Assembly: GCA_009360345.1 (NCBI GenBank)
Contig: SPDP01000002.1
Coordinates: forward strand, 62,001-126,000
Length of the DNA: 64,000 nt
Direction of reading: 5' to 3'
From: Alcaligenaceae bacterium SAGV5
GTDB lineage: Bacteria; Pseudomonadota; Gammaproteobacteria; Burkholderiales; Burkholderiaceae_B
How positions within the stretch are numbered: position 1 is the first letter of the stretch; each line of letters starts with the position of its first letter. Positions 27,491-35,984 of this stretch are shown here, in pieces. The notes under the pieces are model-generated. The model was given only the letters and a program-made list of their open reading frames with translations. It made no database searches and was not told where the DNA came from. Position numbers and translations under genes: made by a program.

Positions 27491-28606
27491 ATGATCATCG
27501 ATACCGATTCCCACGTCATCGAATCCGAAGCGACCTGGGCGCATCTGGATCCCGCCTACCACGCCCGCCGCCCGCTGCCCTTCGCCGCGCCAACGGACAC
27601 GGGCTTCCAGGACTGGAACACCTTCTGGGTCATCGACCGGAAGCTCCGCCACTTCGGCGCCACTCCCATCGCCGGCAACGCGATGGCCGCCCGCAAGACC
27701 TTCTCGCCGGGCGTCCAGCAGATCACCGATGTCCCCGCCCGTGTAGCCGCCATGGACAGGATGAATGTCGGTAAGCAGATCGTCCATCCGTCCTTCGTGC
27801 TCTCGACCCTGTGCGAGGATCCCGATCTCGAAGCCGCGCTGATCCGCAGCTACAACACCTTCATGGCCCGCGCCTGCGCGGAATCCGGCGGACGCATCTT
27901 TTTCAATGCCGTCGTGCCATACCGCCAGCCGGACGTCGCGGTCGAGGAGATCCGCCGCGTGCGCAAGCTGGGCGGCGCGGTCAGCGTCCTGGCCCGCGGC
28001 CTGGAGTGGGACCGCCCCATGGACGATCCCCGGCATTACCCCATCTTCGCCGAGGCCGAGCGCCAGGGACTGCCCATCGTCGTGCACCTGGGCCTGGGCG
28101 CGCCATCCATGTATGCGATGTTCGACGGCCTGACCCATCCCGCGGCCGAGCGCAAGACCTTCTACCCCCCTTACTCCCGCCGGCTGCTCAGCACCCTGAC
28201 CGTCCAGTACGCCTTCTACAACCTGATGGAGGGAACGCTGCTCGACGATTTCCCACGCCTGAAATGGGCCTTCCTCGAAGGCGGCGGATGCACCTGGATG
28301 GCCGCCGCGCTGCGCACCATCGAACGGGGCGGCAAGACCAACGCCGCCGACTACTTCGCCAGTGGCCGCATCCACGTCGGCAGCGAACCCGACGACGACA
28401 TCAACTACGCGGCCTCGGTACTGGGTGAACAGTCGTTGCTGGTGTCGAGCGACATGCCGCATTTCGACGAGGCCGCGCACGACAGCATCGCCGAGGAATA
28501 CGAGGAGCGGGACGATCTGAGCCCCGCGCTGCTGGAAAAAATGTTCCACCAGAACGCCGCGCGCCTGTTCGACTTCTCCGCGGCGACGGCGAGCGGAGCA
28601 CGCTGA
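27491..28606 (+). CDS. Amidohydrolase-2 family metal-dependent hydrolase/decarboxylase
   Basis: 371 residues, beginning MIIDTDSHVIESEATW. The DTDSH motif stands for the metal-binding DxH of the aminocarboxymuconate-semialdehyde decarboxylase-like amidohydrolases. Later ligands are in PIVVHLGLG and the Asp in LVSSDMPHFDEA. Members of this group decarboxylate or hydrolyse aromatic acids and lactones. It opens the long plus-strand operon up to RidA, and the next gene starts two bases after its stop. Exact reaction unknown. Confidence 0.85.
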   Translation: MIIDTDSHVIESEATWAHLDPAYHARRPLPFAAPTDTGFQDWNTFWVIDRKLRHFGATPIAGNAMAARKTFSPGVQQITDVPARVAAMDRMNVGKQIVHPSFVLSTLCEDPDLEAALIRSYNTFMARACAESGGRIFFNAVVPYRQPDVAVEEIRRVRKLGGAVSVLARGLEWDRPMDDPRHYPIFAEAERQGLPIVVHLGLGAPSMYAMFDGLTHPAAERKTFYPPYSRRLLSTLTVQYAFYNLMEGTLLDDFPRLKWAFLEGGGCTWMAAALRTIERGGKTNAADYFASGRIHVGSEPDDDINYAASVLGEQSLLVSSDMPHFDEAAHDSIAEEYEERDDLSPALLEKMFHQNAARLFDFSAATASGAR

Positions 28607-28607
28607 C

Positions 28608-29663
28608 ATGCAGGCCGCCCGGACGCTGTGGTACACGCGCTGCCCGCTGCCGACCGCATCGGGAGTCGCCATCGAACGCGGGCTGCTCGACGCCGCCTTC
28701 GCGCCGCTGGGCATCGCCGTGCAATCGCTCAACGCCTCGCTGGACCGCCAGGTGCGCGAAGCCCATTTCGACCACGGCCAGCCCGGGCTGTTCCGCCAGG
28801 GCGGCATGATCCCGCCGATCTGGAGCCGGGCGCGGGGCGCCGATACCCTCGTCATCGCGACCGGCTGGATCGATGAGTACCAGGCGGTGATCGCCTTGCC
28901 CGACAGCGGCATCCGCGACGGCGGCGACCTGCGCGGCAGGCGCGTGGGCGTTCCCTGCCGGCCGGGCGAACAGATCGATTACTGGCAGGCGATGTGCCTG
29001 CGCGGCTATCACAGCGCGCTCCAGCTTGCCGGCCTGGCGCCCGCCGACGTGGAATTCGTCGCGCTGCCCATCGACGAGGGCCAGATTCCCACGGGCGGCG
29101 CCTCGCAGCGCGGCTCGCTCTGGCACGGCGCGCCCCGCGCGCGCCGGCAGAGCCGGGAAGCCCTGGCCCTGGTGCGCGGCGAGGTCGACGCGATCTACAC
29201 CGCCAGCCCGGCCGGCGCGCAGCTGACGGCCTTCCTGGGCGCCCGGGTCGTCGTCGACATCGGCGCCGCGCCCTCTCCCGCGCTGCGCAGCAACAACCAG
29301 GTGCCCGCGATCCTGACCGTGGACGGAACCCTTGCGCGTACCCGGCCCGACCTGGTCGTCCGCTACCTGGCGGCCTTGTTCGACGCCGCCGACTGGGCGC
29401 GCGCCCAGCCTTCGGACGCGGCCGCCATTCTGGCCGAGGACGTCGGCACCACGAAGGAATGGCTGTACGCGGCCCATGGCGACGACGTGGCGGCCCGGCT
29501 CGCGCCGACGCTCGATCCCGTCCATGTCCAGGCTGTCGCCGCCCAGAAGGATTTTCTGCTCGGCATGGGGCTGCTGGAACAAGACTTTGACCTGCAAGCA
29601 TGGATCGCCCCGGAGTTCATCGAGGCGGCCGCCGCGACGCGAGGCGCTCATGCAACCGCCTGA
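28608..29663 (+). CDS. DszB-like sulfinate desulfinase (binding-protein fold)
   Basis: 351 residues, no signal peptide, so cytoplasmic. The opening TLWYTRCPLPTASGVAIERG and the ending LLEQDFDLQAWIAPEF parallel DszB, the 2-(2'-hydroxyphenyl)benzenesulfinate desulfinase of the 4S desulfurisation pathway. The four DszB active-site residues known from its structure (Cys27, His60, Arg70, Gly73) have equivalents C12, H53, R63 and G66 with the same spacing between the last three. An automatic pipeline might call it an ABC binding protein because of the shared fold. The lack of an export signal and the conserved Cys argue for an enzyme. The substrate is unknown. It overlaps the next gene by 14 bp. 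Confidence 0.72.
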   Translation: MQAARTLWYTRCPLPTASGVAIERGLLDAAFAPLGIAVQSLNASLDRQVREAHFDHGQPGLFRQGGMIPPIWSRARGADTLVIATGWIDEYQAVIALPDSGIRDGGDLRGRRVGVPCRPGEQIDYWQAMCLRGYHSALQLAGLAPADVEFVALPIDEGQIPTGGASQRGSLWHGAPRARRQSREALALVRGEVDAIYTASPAGAQLTAFLGARVVVDIGAAPSPALRSNNQVPAILTVDGTLARTRPDLVVRYLAALFDAADWARAQPSDAAAILAEDVGTTKEWLYAAHGDDVAARLAPTLDPVHVQAVAAQKDFLLGMGLLEQDFDLQAWIAPEFIEAAAATRGAHATA

Positions 29664-31281
29664 TCCTCTTCCGCCCGTATCGCCGCCCCGGCCACTGTCG
29701 GCCGCCGGACGCGGCGTCGTGGCCAGCGCCCATGCGGCGGCCAGCGCCGCTGGCCGGACCATGCTCGAACGCGGCGGCAACGCCATGGATGCCGCCATCG
29801 CGATGGCGGCGGCGCTGGGCGTGGCGCAGCCGATGATGAGCGGCCTGGGGGGCGACAGCTTCATCCTCTGGCACGACGCGGCGACCGGCCAGACCACATC
29901 GATCAACGGCGCGGGCCCGGCGCCCTCGGCGCTCGCGGAAGGCGCCGAAGGCACCCTGCCGATGCGCGGCTTGGGCTCGGCCTCGGTTCCCGGCGCGGTG
30001 GATGCGATGTGCCTGGCCTATGACCGGTACGCGAGTGGCCGGCTGTCCTTCGGCGAGTTGCTGGCGCCGGCGATCGAACTGGCGGAACGGGGATGCGAGA
30101 CACCGCACTTCTGCGCCAGATTCTTCGCCTTGAACGAAGCACTCCTGGCCGCCGACCCCGGTGCGCGGCAGGCGCTGTTGATAGACGGGCGCGCGCCTCG
30201 CGAGGGCGAATCGCTCCGGCAACCCGACCTGGCGCGCACGCTCGAGCGCCTGGCCACCCGCGGCCGGGACGATTTCTACGGCGCGGGCCTGGGCGCCCGC
30301 CTGGCCGAGTTGAGCCGCCAGAACGGCGGCCCCTTCCGCGAATCGGATTTCGACGGCATCTTCGCCGAGGCTGCTCCCCCCATCCTGATCCCCTATGGCG
30401 ACGGATGGGTCGTCAGCAACCCGCCCGTCGCCCAGGGCGTCGTCCTGCTGGAGTCCCTGGGCATCCTGGACAGGCTGGACCTTCCGGCCGAGGACGACGG
30501 GCTGCGCGCGCATTGCATGATCGAGGCGCTCAAGCATGCTTTCGCCGACCGCAACGACTTCCTGGGAGACCCCCGCTTCACGGCCAATCCGCTGCCCCAA
30601 CTGCTCGCGGGCCCGCGCCTGGACCGGATCGCCGCCGCCATCGACCGGTCACGGGCCGCCACGGCGCTGCCGCGCGCCCGCTGGTCACTCGGCAGCGGCG
30701 ACACCACTTGCTTCGTGGCGGCCGACGCCCAGGGCAACGTGGTCAGCTACATCACCAGCATCTCGACGCCATTCGGCGCGGGCGTCGTCGTGCCCGGCAC
30801 GGGGGTGCTGCTGAACAATCGCGCGGGCCGTGGATTCTCGCCCGACATCCGCTCGCCGAACCACCTCGCCCCCGGCAAGCGCACCATGTCCACGCTGCAC
30901 GTCTATATGGCCCTGGACCCCCGGCGGCGGCCGGTCCTCGCGGGCGGCACCGCCGGCGGCGACGGGCAACCCCAATGGAACCTGCAGATCATCGACGCTG
31001 TCCTCAACCGCGGCCTGTCGCTGCGGCAGGCGGTGGACCAGCCCCGTTGGGAACTCTTTCCCGGCAGCGACCCCGGCCATCTCGCCCACCCCTACGAGAT
31101 CCGCGTCGACCGCCGCCTCGATGGAGCGCTGCTCGACCGGCTCCGCGCGCTAGGCCATATCATCAGCGACAAGTCGCTGGGCATGCTGGGAGCGGCGCAG
31201 GTGCTGGGAACCATGCCATCCGGGGGTTTCGTTGCCGCCGCCGATCCTCGCGCGGACGGCGCCGCGTACGCGGTCGATTGA
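29650..31281 (+). CDS. Gamma-glutamyltransferase-like Ntn hydrolase
   Basis: 543 residues. The N-terminal segment GVVASAHAAASAAGRTMLERG and GGNAMDAAIAMAAALGV are typical of gamma-glutamyltransferase. The autoprocessing site is GDTTCFVAAD, with nucleophile T352 starting the small subunit, and LNNRAGRGFS follows. There is no signal peptide, unlike secreted GGT, so it is probably a cytoplasmic member that acts on gamma-glutamyl or glutathione adducts. ATG 29650 follows GAGGCG and lies inside the end of the DszB-like gene, which suggests coupled translation. Confidence 0.85.
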   Translation: MQPPDPLPPVSPPRPLSAAGRGVVASAHAAASAAGRTMLERGGNAMDAAIAMAAALGVAQPMMSGLGGDSFILWHDAATGQTTSINGAGPAPSALAEGAEGTLPMRGLGSASVPGAVDAMCLAYDRYASGRLSFGELLAPAIELAERGCETPHFCARFFALNEALLAADPGARQALLIDGRAPREGESLRQPDLARTLERLATRGRDDFYGAGLGARLAELSRQNGGPFRESDFDGIFAEAAPPILIPYGDGWVVSNPPVAQGVVLLESLGILDRLDLPAEDDGLRAHCMIEALKHAFADRNDFLGDPRFTANPLPQLLAGPRLDRIAAAIDRSRAATALPRARWSLGSGDTTCFVAADAQGNVVSYITSISTPFGAGVVVPGTGVLLNNRAGRGFSPDIRSPNHLAPGKRTMSTLHVYMALDPRRRPVLAGGTAGGDGQPQWNLQIIDAVLNRGLSLRQAVDQPRWELFPGSDPGHLAHPYEIRVDRRLDGALLDRLRALGHIISDKSLGMLGAAQVLGTMPSGGFVAAADPRADGAAYAVD

Positions 31282-31305
31282 CCCTTCCCTCGCCAAGGAA
31301 CCTCC

Positions 31306-32397
31306 ATGAACAGCAGACGCCCTCCTCCCGCCACCGTTCCCTCGCCCACCCGGCGCCGGCTGGCAACCCTGCCCCTGGCTCTCGCCGCGCTGTCGCCGTG
31401 GACTCGCCTGCTTGCCGCGCAGCCGGGCAAACCCCTGCGCAAAGTGCGTGTCGGCATGCTCGACAGCCTGTCCGAGGCACCGGCGCTGATCGCCTACGAA
31501 CAGGGCTACTTCAAGGAAGAAGGACTGGACGTGGAGTTCGTGTCGTTCAGCAACACCGCCGACATGGTGGCCCCGCTCAGCGCCCGCCAGCTCGATGTCG
31601 CTTCCGGCGCGCCGACACTGGCACTGTTCAACGGCGCGCTGCGCGGGCTGCCCTTCAAGCTGGTCGCGGACAAGGGGCGCAATTCCCCGGGGCACGGATT
31701 CAATGCACTCGTGGTGCGCAAGGACCTCGTCGATTCCGGCCGGGTCAAGAGCATCGGCGACATCAAGGGCATGAAGGTGGCAACACCTTCCCGCCATTCC
31801 CCGATGGAGCTGCAACTGGACATGGCCCTGCGGACCGCCGGACTGGGCCTGAACGATGTCGCACTCGAACAACTCGCTTTTCCCAGCATGATCGCCGCGC
31901 TCACCAACAAGGCGGTGGACGCCGCGCTGATGATCGAACCCCTGGTCACGGTCATCGTCCAGCGGCAGATCGGCGCGCGCCTGCTGGGGTTCGACCAGAC
32001 CTCTCCCGACTTCCAGATCGCCGGGATCATCTATGGCCCCAGCCTGACCCAGGCCGACTCCGACGTTGGCAGAAAATGGATGGCCGCCTACGTCCGCGGC
32101 ATCCGCGCCTATCTCGATTCCCTGGACGGCCGGGCCCCCCGCGACGTGACCGAGCATGCGCTCAGCCGCCACATCGCAGCCTTCAAGAACCAGGAGCTGC
32201 TCAAGAAAGTGGTCTACCCGGGATTCGACCCCGACGGCTACCTGAACCTGCAGACCATCAAGGACAGCATGGCGTGGTACGCGGGACTGGGGCTGCTCAA
32301 GACACAACCCAGGCTGTCCGAGCTGGTCGACTACCGCTACCTGGACTCAGCCCTGGATCGCCTGGGCCGCAAGGGCCCCCGCCAAGGAGTCAATTGA
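31306..32397 (+). CDS. NitT/TauT-type ABC transporter substrate-binding protein
   Basis: 363 residues. The N-terminal export signal contains TRRRLATLPLALAALSP (possibly Tat, since it has RRR). The mature protein follows the SsuA/TauA/NMT1 pattern: KVRVGMLDSLSEAPALIAYE, QGYFKEEGLDVEFV, and ALTNKAVDAALMIEP. It works with the ATPase and permease genes at 33627 and 34471, which are separated from it by the cupin gene. The ligand is likely an aromatic or sulfonated compound, judging by the operon (inference). Confidence 0.87.
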   Translation: MNSRRPPPATVPSPTRRRLATLPLALAALSPWTRLLAAQPGKPLRKVRVGMLDSLSEAPALIAYEQGYFKEEGLDVEFVSFSNTADMVAPLSARQLDVASGAPTLALFNGALRGLPFKLVADKGRNSPGHGFNALVVRKDLVDSGRVKSIGDIKGMKVATPSRHSPMELQLDMALRTAGLGLNDVALEQLAFPSMIAALTNKAVDAALMIEPLVTVIVQRQIGARLLGFDQTSPDFQIAGIIYGPSLTQADSDVGRKWMAAYVRGIRAYLDSLDGRAPRDVTEHALSRHIAAFKNQELLKKVVYPGFDPDGYLNLQTIKDSMAWYAGLGLLKTQPRLSELVDYRYLDSALDRLGRKGPRQGVN

Positions 32398-32399
32398 CA

Positions 32400-32495
32400 T
32401 GCAAGCCCACGCCCTACGCGCTTCGCGCGCCCCCTCAAGGGGGCAACGCCGGCGGACCGGCAAAGCCGGATCCGCGGCGTCCTGGATCATGCGGC
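32400..32495. repeat. GC-rich intergenic element with hairpins
   Basis: The 137-bp gap between the binding protein and the cupin gene holds a 7-bp stem GCCCCCT-CA-AGGGGGC at 32429-32444. It is preceded by CTACGCGCTTCGCGCGC and followed by GCCGGCGGACCGGC with further self-complementary GCCGG. The composition and layout resemble dispersed intergenic repeats I recall from Burkholderiales genomes. No second copy is present in this window. Confidence 0.45.
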
Positions 32496-32534
32496 CCCCG
32501 TTTCATTCGACACAGGTGGCTCGCGGCAGCATGG

Positions 32535-33617
32535 ATGACTGATATGACCTCCGACAGCCTCGAACAACTGCATGCCGACATGGAACGGGCGCGCCTGGTG
32601 CCCACCTGGAAGTACGTCTCGCAATTCGTGTCCATGCAGCCTGCCGTCAGCTACCGGCCGTTCCTGTGGAAGTGGGACCACGTGCTTGCCCACCTCATGC
32701 GGGCGGGGGAGCTCGTGACCCTGGAGCGCGGCGCCGAGCGGCGATCGATGGAGCACACGAATCCCGACCTGCGAGCCCAGTTCTCGACCTCCCATACCCT
32801 GGCGACCGCCCTGCAGCTGGTGCGTCCCGGGGAACGCGCGCCCGCCCACCGCCACCAGGCCGGCGCCGTCAGGTTCGCGGCCCGCAGCCAGGGAGGCGAA
32901 GTCTTCACCTGTGTCCAGGGCGAGCCGCTGCGCATGGAGGAAAACGATCTGCTGCTCACGCCCTCCGGCACCTGGCACGGACACAGGAACGATACGGCGC
33001 ACGACATCGTCTGGCTGGATGCGCTGGACTACCCGCTGGTCAACCTGCTGCAGGCCAGCTGGTTCGAGCCGGGCGACGACGACTCGGCCCCGCCGCGGCC
33101 CGAAGGCTATACGACGGCCCGCTACGGCCACGCCCGGCCAGCGGGCTGGGACGGCGACCCCTCGCCCCAACCCGTCATGCGGTACCGCTGGCAAGACATG
33201 CGCGAGTCCATCGAGCGCCTGCGCCGGGAAGACGGCAGCCCCTGCGACGGCATCCTCCTGGAGTACGTCAACCCCCGGACCTCCGGCCCCACCCTGCCGA
33301 CGATGTCCTGCCGCGCGCAGCTCCTGAGGCCCGGCGAGCACACCCGGGCGCACCGCGCCACGGCCAGCACCGTCCACTACGTGATCGAGGGCGAGGGCAG
33401 CAGCATCGTCAATGGCCAGCGCTTGGACTGGGCCCGCGGCGACGTCTTCGTCATTCCGAACTGGGCCTGGCACGAGCACCGGAATCCGCACGGACGCGAT
33501 GCCATCCTGTTCTGCATCACCGACGAACCGGTCATGCGCGCGCTGGGCATGTACCGCGAACAGCCCTATCCCGACCACGACGGCCGCCAGGCCGTCGAAT
33601 CCACCTTCACGCCGTAG
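32535..33617 (+). CDS. Second two-cupin dioxygenase of the gentisate 1,2-dioxygenase family
   Basis: 360 residues. The N-terminal cupin has H105/H107 (APAHRHQAGAVRF) and H148/H150 (GTWHGHRND). The C-terminal cupin has HTRAHRATASTVHYVIEG and WAWHEHRNPHG. It is a distant paralogue of the protein at 2327. In the C-terminal cupin the third His of the HxxxHRH motif is Ala (HRA), so only the N-terminal site looks fully equipped, as in other gentisate dioxygenases. Starts at 32535 and 32544 are both possible, with no strong ribosome-binding site. Downstream in the operon is a zeta-class GST that could isomerise the ring-cleavage product. Confidence 0.8.
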   Translation: MTDMTSDSLEQLHADMERARLVPTWKYVSQFVSMQPAVSYRPFLWKWDHVLAHLMRAGELVTLERGAERRSMEHTNPDLRAQFSTSHTLATALQLVRPGERAPAHRHQAGAVRFAARSQGGEVFTCVQGEPLRMEENDLLLTPSGTWHGHRNDTAHDIVWLDALDYPLVNLLQASWFEPGDDDSAPPRPEGYTTARYGHARPAGWDGDPSPQPVMRYRWQDMRESIERLRREDGSPCDGILLEYVNPRTSGPTLPTMSCRAQLLRPGEHTRAHRATASTVHYVIEGEGSSIVNGQRLDWARGDVFVIPNWAWHEHRNPHGRDAILFCITDEPVMRALGMYREQPYPDHDGRQAVESTFTP

Positions 33618-33626
33618 GAGACGCGG

Positions 33627-34478
33627 ATGAAAGCGATGCCCGAGTTCTCGCTTTCCCCTGGCGTGGCGGCGCCTCCCGGACGCCGCCGCGCGATCGTCAT
33701 GGAAAACCTGGGCAAGCGTTTTCTGGCCGGCAAGGGCGAATACACGGCCCTGCGCGGCGTCGACCTGGACATCCTGGACGGGGAGTTCGTCTGCATCGTC
33801 GGGCCCTCGGGCTGCGGCAAGACCACGCTGCTGCGCATCCTGGCCGGGCTGGACACCCACACCGACGGCAGGCTCGCCATGCGGCCGGCACCGGCGGGCA
33901 GGCCGCTGACCTCGGTGGTGTTCCAGGAACACTCCATCTTTCCCTGGCTGAGCGTATACGACAACGTGGCCTACGGCGTGCGTTCGAGCGGCATGCCGAA
34001 ACCGGAAATGAAGCGGCGGATCGACTACTACCTCGACAAGGTGGGACTGCGGCCTTTCGCCCATGCCTACCCGCACCAGCTTTCGGGCGGCATGAAACAG
34101 CGCGTCTCCATCGCCCGCGCATTCGCCAACGATCCCGAGATCCTGCTGATGGACGAGCCGTTCTCCGCGCTGGACGAGCAGAACCGCGCGGTCATGCAGG
34201 AAGAGCTGCTGCGCATCTGGGAAGAAACGCGCAAGACGGTTGTCTTCATCACCCATTCCGTCGACGAGGCGGTATTGCTGGCCGACCGGGTCGTCGTGCT
34301 GGGCGGCCGCCCGGGCGGCGTGCGCGCCACGCTGGCCTCGCCCTTCGCCCGCCCGCGTTCCTACGCGGCCCTGCGCGCCGATCGCGCCTATATCGATCTG
34401 GTGTCGCGGGTGGCCGCGCACATCCAGGAATCCTTCCTGCAAACCCAGTCCGACCAGACAGGAGACGGACATGGCTGA
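33627..34478 (+). CDS. NitT/TauT-type ABC transporter ATP-binding protein
   Basis: 283 residues. Walker A is GPSGCGKTT (residues 59-67), the signature is LSGGMKQR, and Walker B is ILLMDEPFSALDEQ, with the switch His in VVFITHSVDEA. The segment VVFQEHSIFPWLSVYDNV is typical of nitrate/sulfonate/taurine importers (SsuB/TauB group). It starts nine bases after the cupin gene and overlaps the permease gene by eight bases. Confidence 0.92.
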   Translation: MKAMPEFSLSPGVAAPPGRRRAIVMENLGKRFLAGKGEYTALRGVDLDILDGEFVCIVGPSGCGKTTLLRILAGLDTHTDGRLAMRPAPAGRPLTSVVFQEHSIFPWLSVYDNVAYGVRSSGMPKPEMKRRIDYYLDKVGLRPFAHAYPHQLSGGMKQRVSIARAFANDPEILLMDEPFSALDEQNRAVMQEELLRIWEETRKTVVFITHSVDEAVLLADRVVVLGGRPGGVRATLASPFARPRSYAALRADRAYIDLVSRVAAHIQESFLQTQSDQTGDGHG

Positions 34479-35292
34479 GGACTTGATCCCCATCGAACCC
34501 TCGCGCGATATTGGACACGCGGAACGCCGCCGCCAGCGCCTGGAGCGCCTGCTGTCGGTCGCCACGCCCCTGCTCATCCTGGCGGCCTGGGAAGCCCTGG
34601 TCCGCGCGGGCCTGGTCGACGCGCGGCTGTTCTCGTCGCCGAGCCAGATCGCCGGCACGTTCTGGGCGCTCGCCCAATCGGGCGAACTGGCCCGCCACGT
34701 GGGCATATCGCTGGTGCGCATAGGCATCGGTTTCGCGCTGGGCGCCATTCCCGGCGTGCTCACCGGCATCGCCATCGGACTCTCGCCGCTGGTCAAGGCC
34801 GTGCTGTCCCCCGTCATCGCCTCGCTCTACCCCATTCCCAAGATCGCCATCTTCCCGCTGATCATGGTGATCTTCGGCATAGGCGAGGTCAGCAAGTACG
34901 TCCTGGTGGCGATCGCGGTGTTCTTCTTCATGGCGATCAACTCGGCGGCGGGCGTGCTGAACGTCGAACGCATCTACTGGGACGTCGGCCACAGCTTCCG
35001 GGTCGGCCGATTGCGCCGCATCCTGACCATCGCGCTTCCCGGCGCGCTGCCCATGATCATCGCCGGCATCCGGCTGAGCCTGGGCGTGTCGCTGCTGGTG
35101 CTGGTCAGCGCCGAGTTCGTCGGCTCGAAAAGCGGCATCGGCTTCCTGGTCTGGGATTCCTGGCAGACCTTCAACATCGAAGTGATGTTCGTCGGCATCG
35201 TGGTCATCGGCGCGCTGGGCTGGATCTTCTTCACGATCGTGGACGAATTCGAACGGCGCTTCCTGCCCTGGGCGCCCGGCAACCGGCGCTGA
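34471..35292 (+). CDS. NitT/TauT-type ABC transporter permease
   Basis: 273 residues with about six hydrophobic segments. The inner-membrane permease loop appears as LRRILTIALPGALPMIIAGI, preceded by YPIPKIAIFPLIMVIFGIGE as in SsuC/TauC. ATG 34471 follows GGAGACGG and overlaps the ATPase stop, so the start is secure. It completes the importer formed with the proteins at 31306 and 33627. Confidence 0.92.
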   Translation: MAEDLIPIEPSRDIGHAERRRQRLERLLSVATPLLILAAWEALVRAGLVDARLFSSPSQIAGTFWALAQSGELARHVGISLVRIGIGFALGAIPGVLTGIAIGLSPLVKAVLSPVIASLYPIPKIAIFPLIMVIFGIGEVSKYVLVAIAVFFFMAINSAAGVLNVERIYWDVGHSFRVGRLRRILTIALPGALPMIIAGIRLSLGVSLLVLVSAEFVGSKSGIGFLVWDSWQTFNIEVMFVGIVVIGALGWIFFTIVDEFERRFLPWAPGNRR

Positions 35293-35306
35293 AGGGATAT
35301 CCCGTC

Positions 35307-35951
35307 ATGCTCACGCTCTACACCTACTGGCGCTCGTCCACCTCGTACCGGGTGCGCATCATGCTCAACTGGAAGGGCCTGCCCTACCGGCCGGAGTATG
35401 TCAGCCTGCCGCGCATGGATCACCGGGCCGGGCCGTTCCTCCGCACCAATCCGCAAGGCCTGGTCCCCGCCTTGCAGGACGGAGGCTTCGAGCTGGCCCA
35501 GTCGATGGCGATCTTCGAATACCTGGAGGAACGCCATCCCTCGCCCGCGCTGCTTCCCTCGGACATCCACCGGCGCGCCTACGCGCGCATGCTGGCCAAC
35601 ATCGTCGCCTGCGACATCCATCCCTTGAACAACGTCCGGGTCCTGCGCCATCTGGAACAGCGCCTCGGCCTGGACGAGACCGCCCGCAGCGACTGGTACG
35701 CCACCTGGATCGCCGCCGGACTGCAGGCCTTCGAAGCCTCGCTGGAACACTGGGGCTGGGACGGCGACTACTGCTGCGGCGACGAACCGGGCATCGCCGA
35801 CGTCTGCCTGGTGCCCCAGCTCTACAACGCACGCCGGTTCGGCTGCGATCTGCGCCCCTACCCCCGCCTCGTCGCCATCGCGCAACGCTGCGAATCGCTG
35901 CTGCCCTTCGCCGCGGCGCATCCTTCCACGCAAGCCGACGCGGTGCCCTGA
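35307..35951 (+). CDS. Zeta-class glutathione S-transferase (maleylpyruvate/maleylacetoacetate isomerase)
   Basis: 214 residues. The N-terminal thioredoxin-like domain carries the zeta-class signature WRSSTSYRVRIMLNWKGLPY, with catalytic Ser, and QSMAIFEYLEERHP. The C-terminal helical domain ends with IADVCLVPQLYNARRFGCD. Such enzymes isomerise maleylpyruvate (gentisate pathway) or maleylacetoacetate (homogentisate pathway) with glutathione. Since a gentisate-dioxygenase-like gene lies in the same operon, the maleylpyruvate role is favoured (inference). The matching hydrolase could be the FAH-family gene at 23491. Confidence 0.88.
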   Translation: MLTLYTYWRSSTSYRVRIMLNWKGLPYRPEYVSLPRMDHRAGPFLRTNPQGLVPALQDGGFELAQSMAIFEYLEERHPSPALLPSDIHRRAYARMLANIVACDIHPLNNVRVLRHLEQRLGLDETARSDWYATWIAAGLQAFEASLEHWGWDGDYCCGDEPGIADVCLVPQLYNARRFGCDLRPYPRLVAIAQRCESLLPFAAAHPSTQADAVP

Positions 35952-35984
35952 ACCCCCGCGTCCACCCCAGGAGACTCACCCACC

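Noticed and set aside
28608..29663. Calling this gene a plain ABC transporter binding protein
   Set aside because: It has no export signal, a separate exported receptor exists in the same operon, and the DszB catalytic residues are conserved.
30093..32500. Very long open frame running into the second cupin gene
   Set aside because: Before 32535 the translation is Arg/Pro/Gly-rich, with the composition of a shifted frame through the GGT and binding-protein genes. Only the part from 32535 is a real gene.
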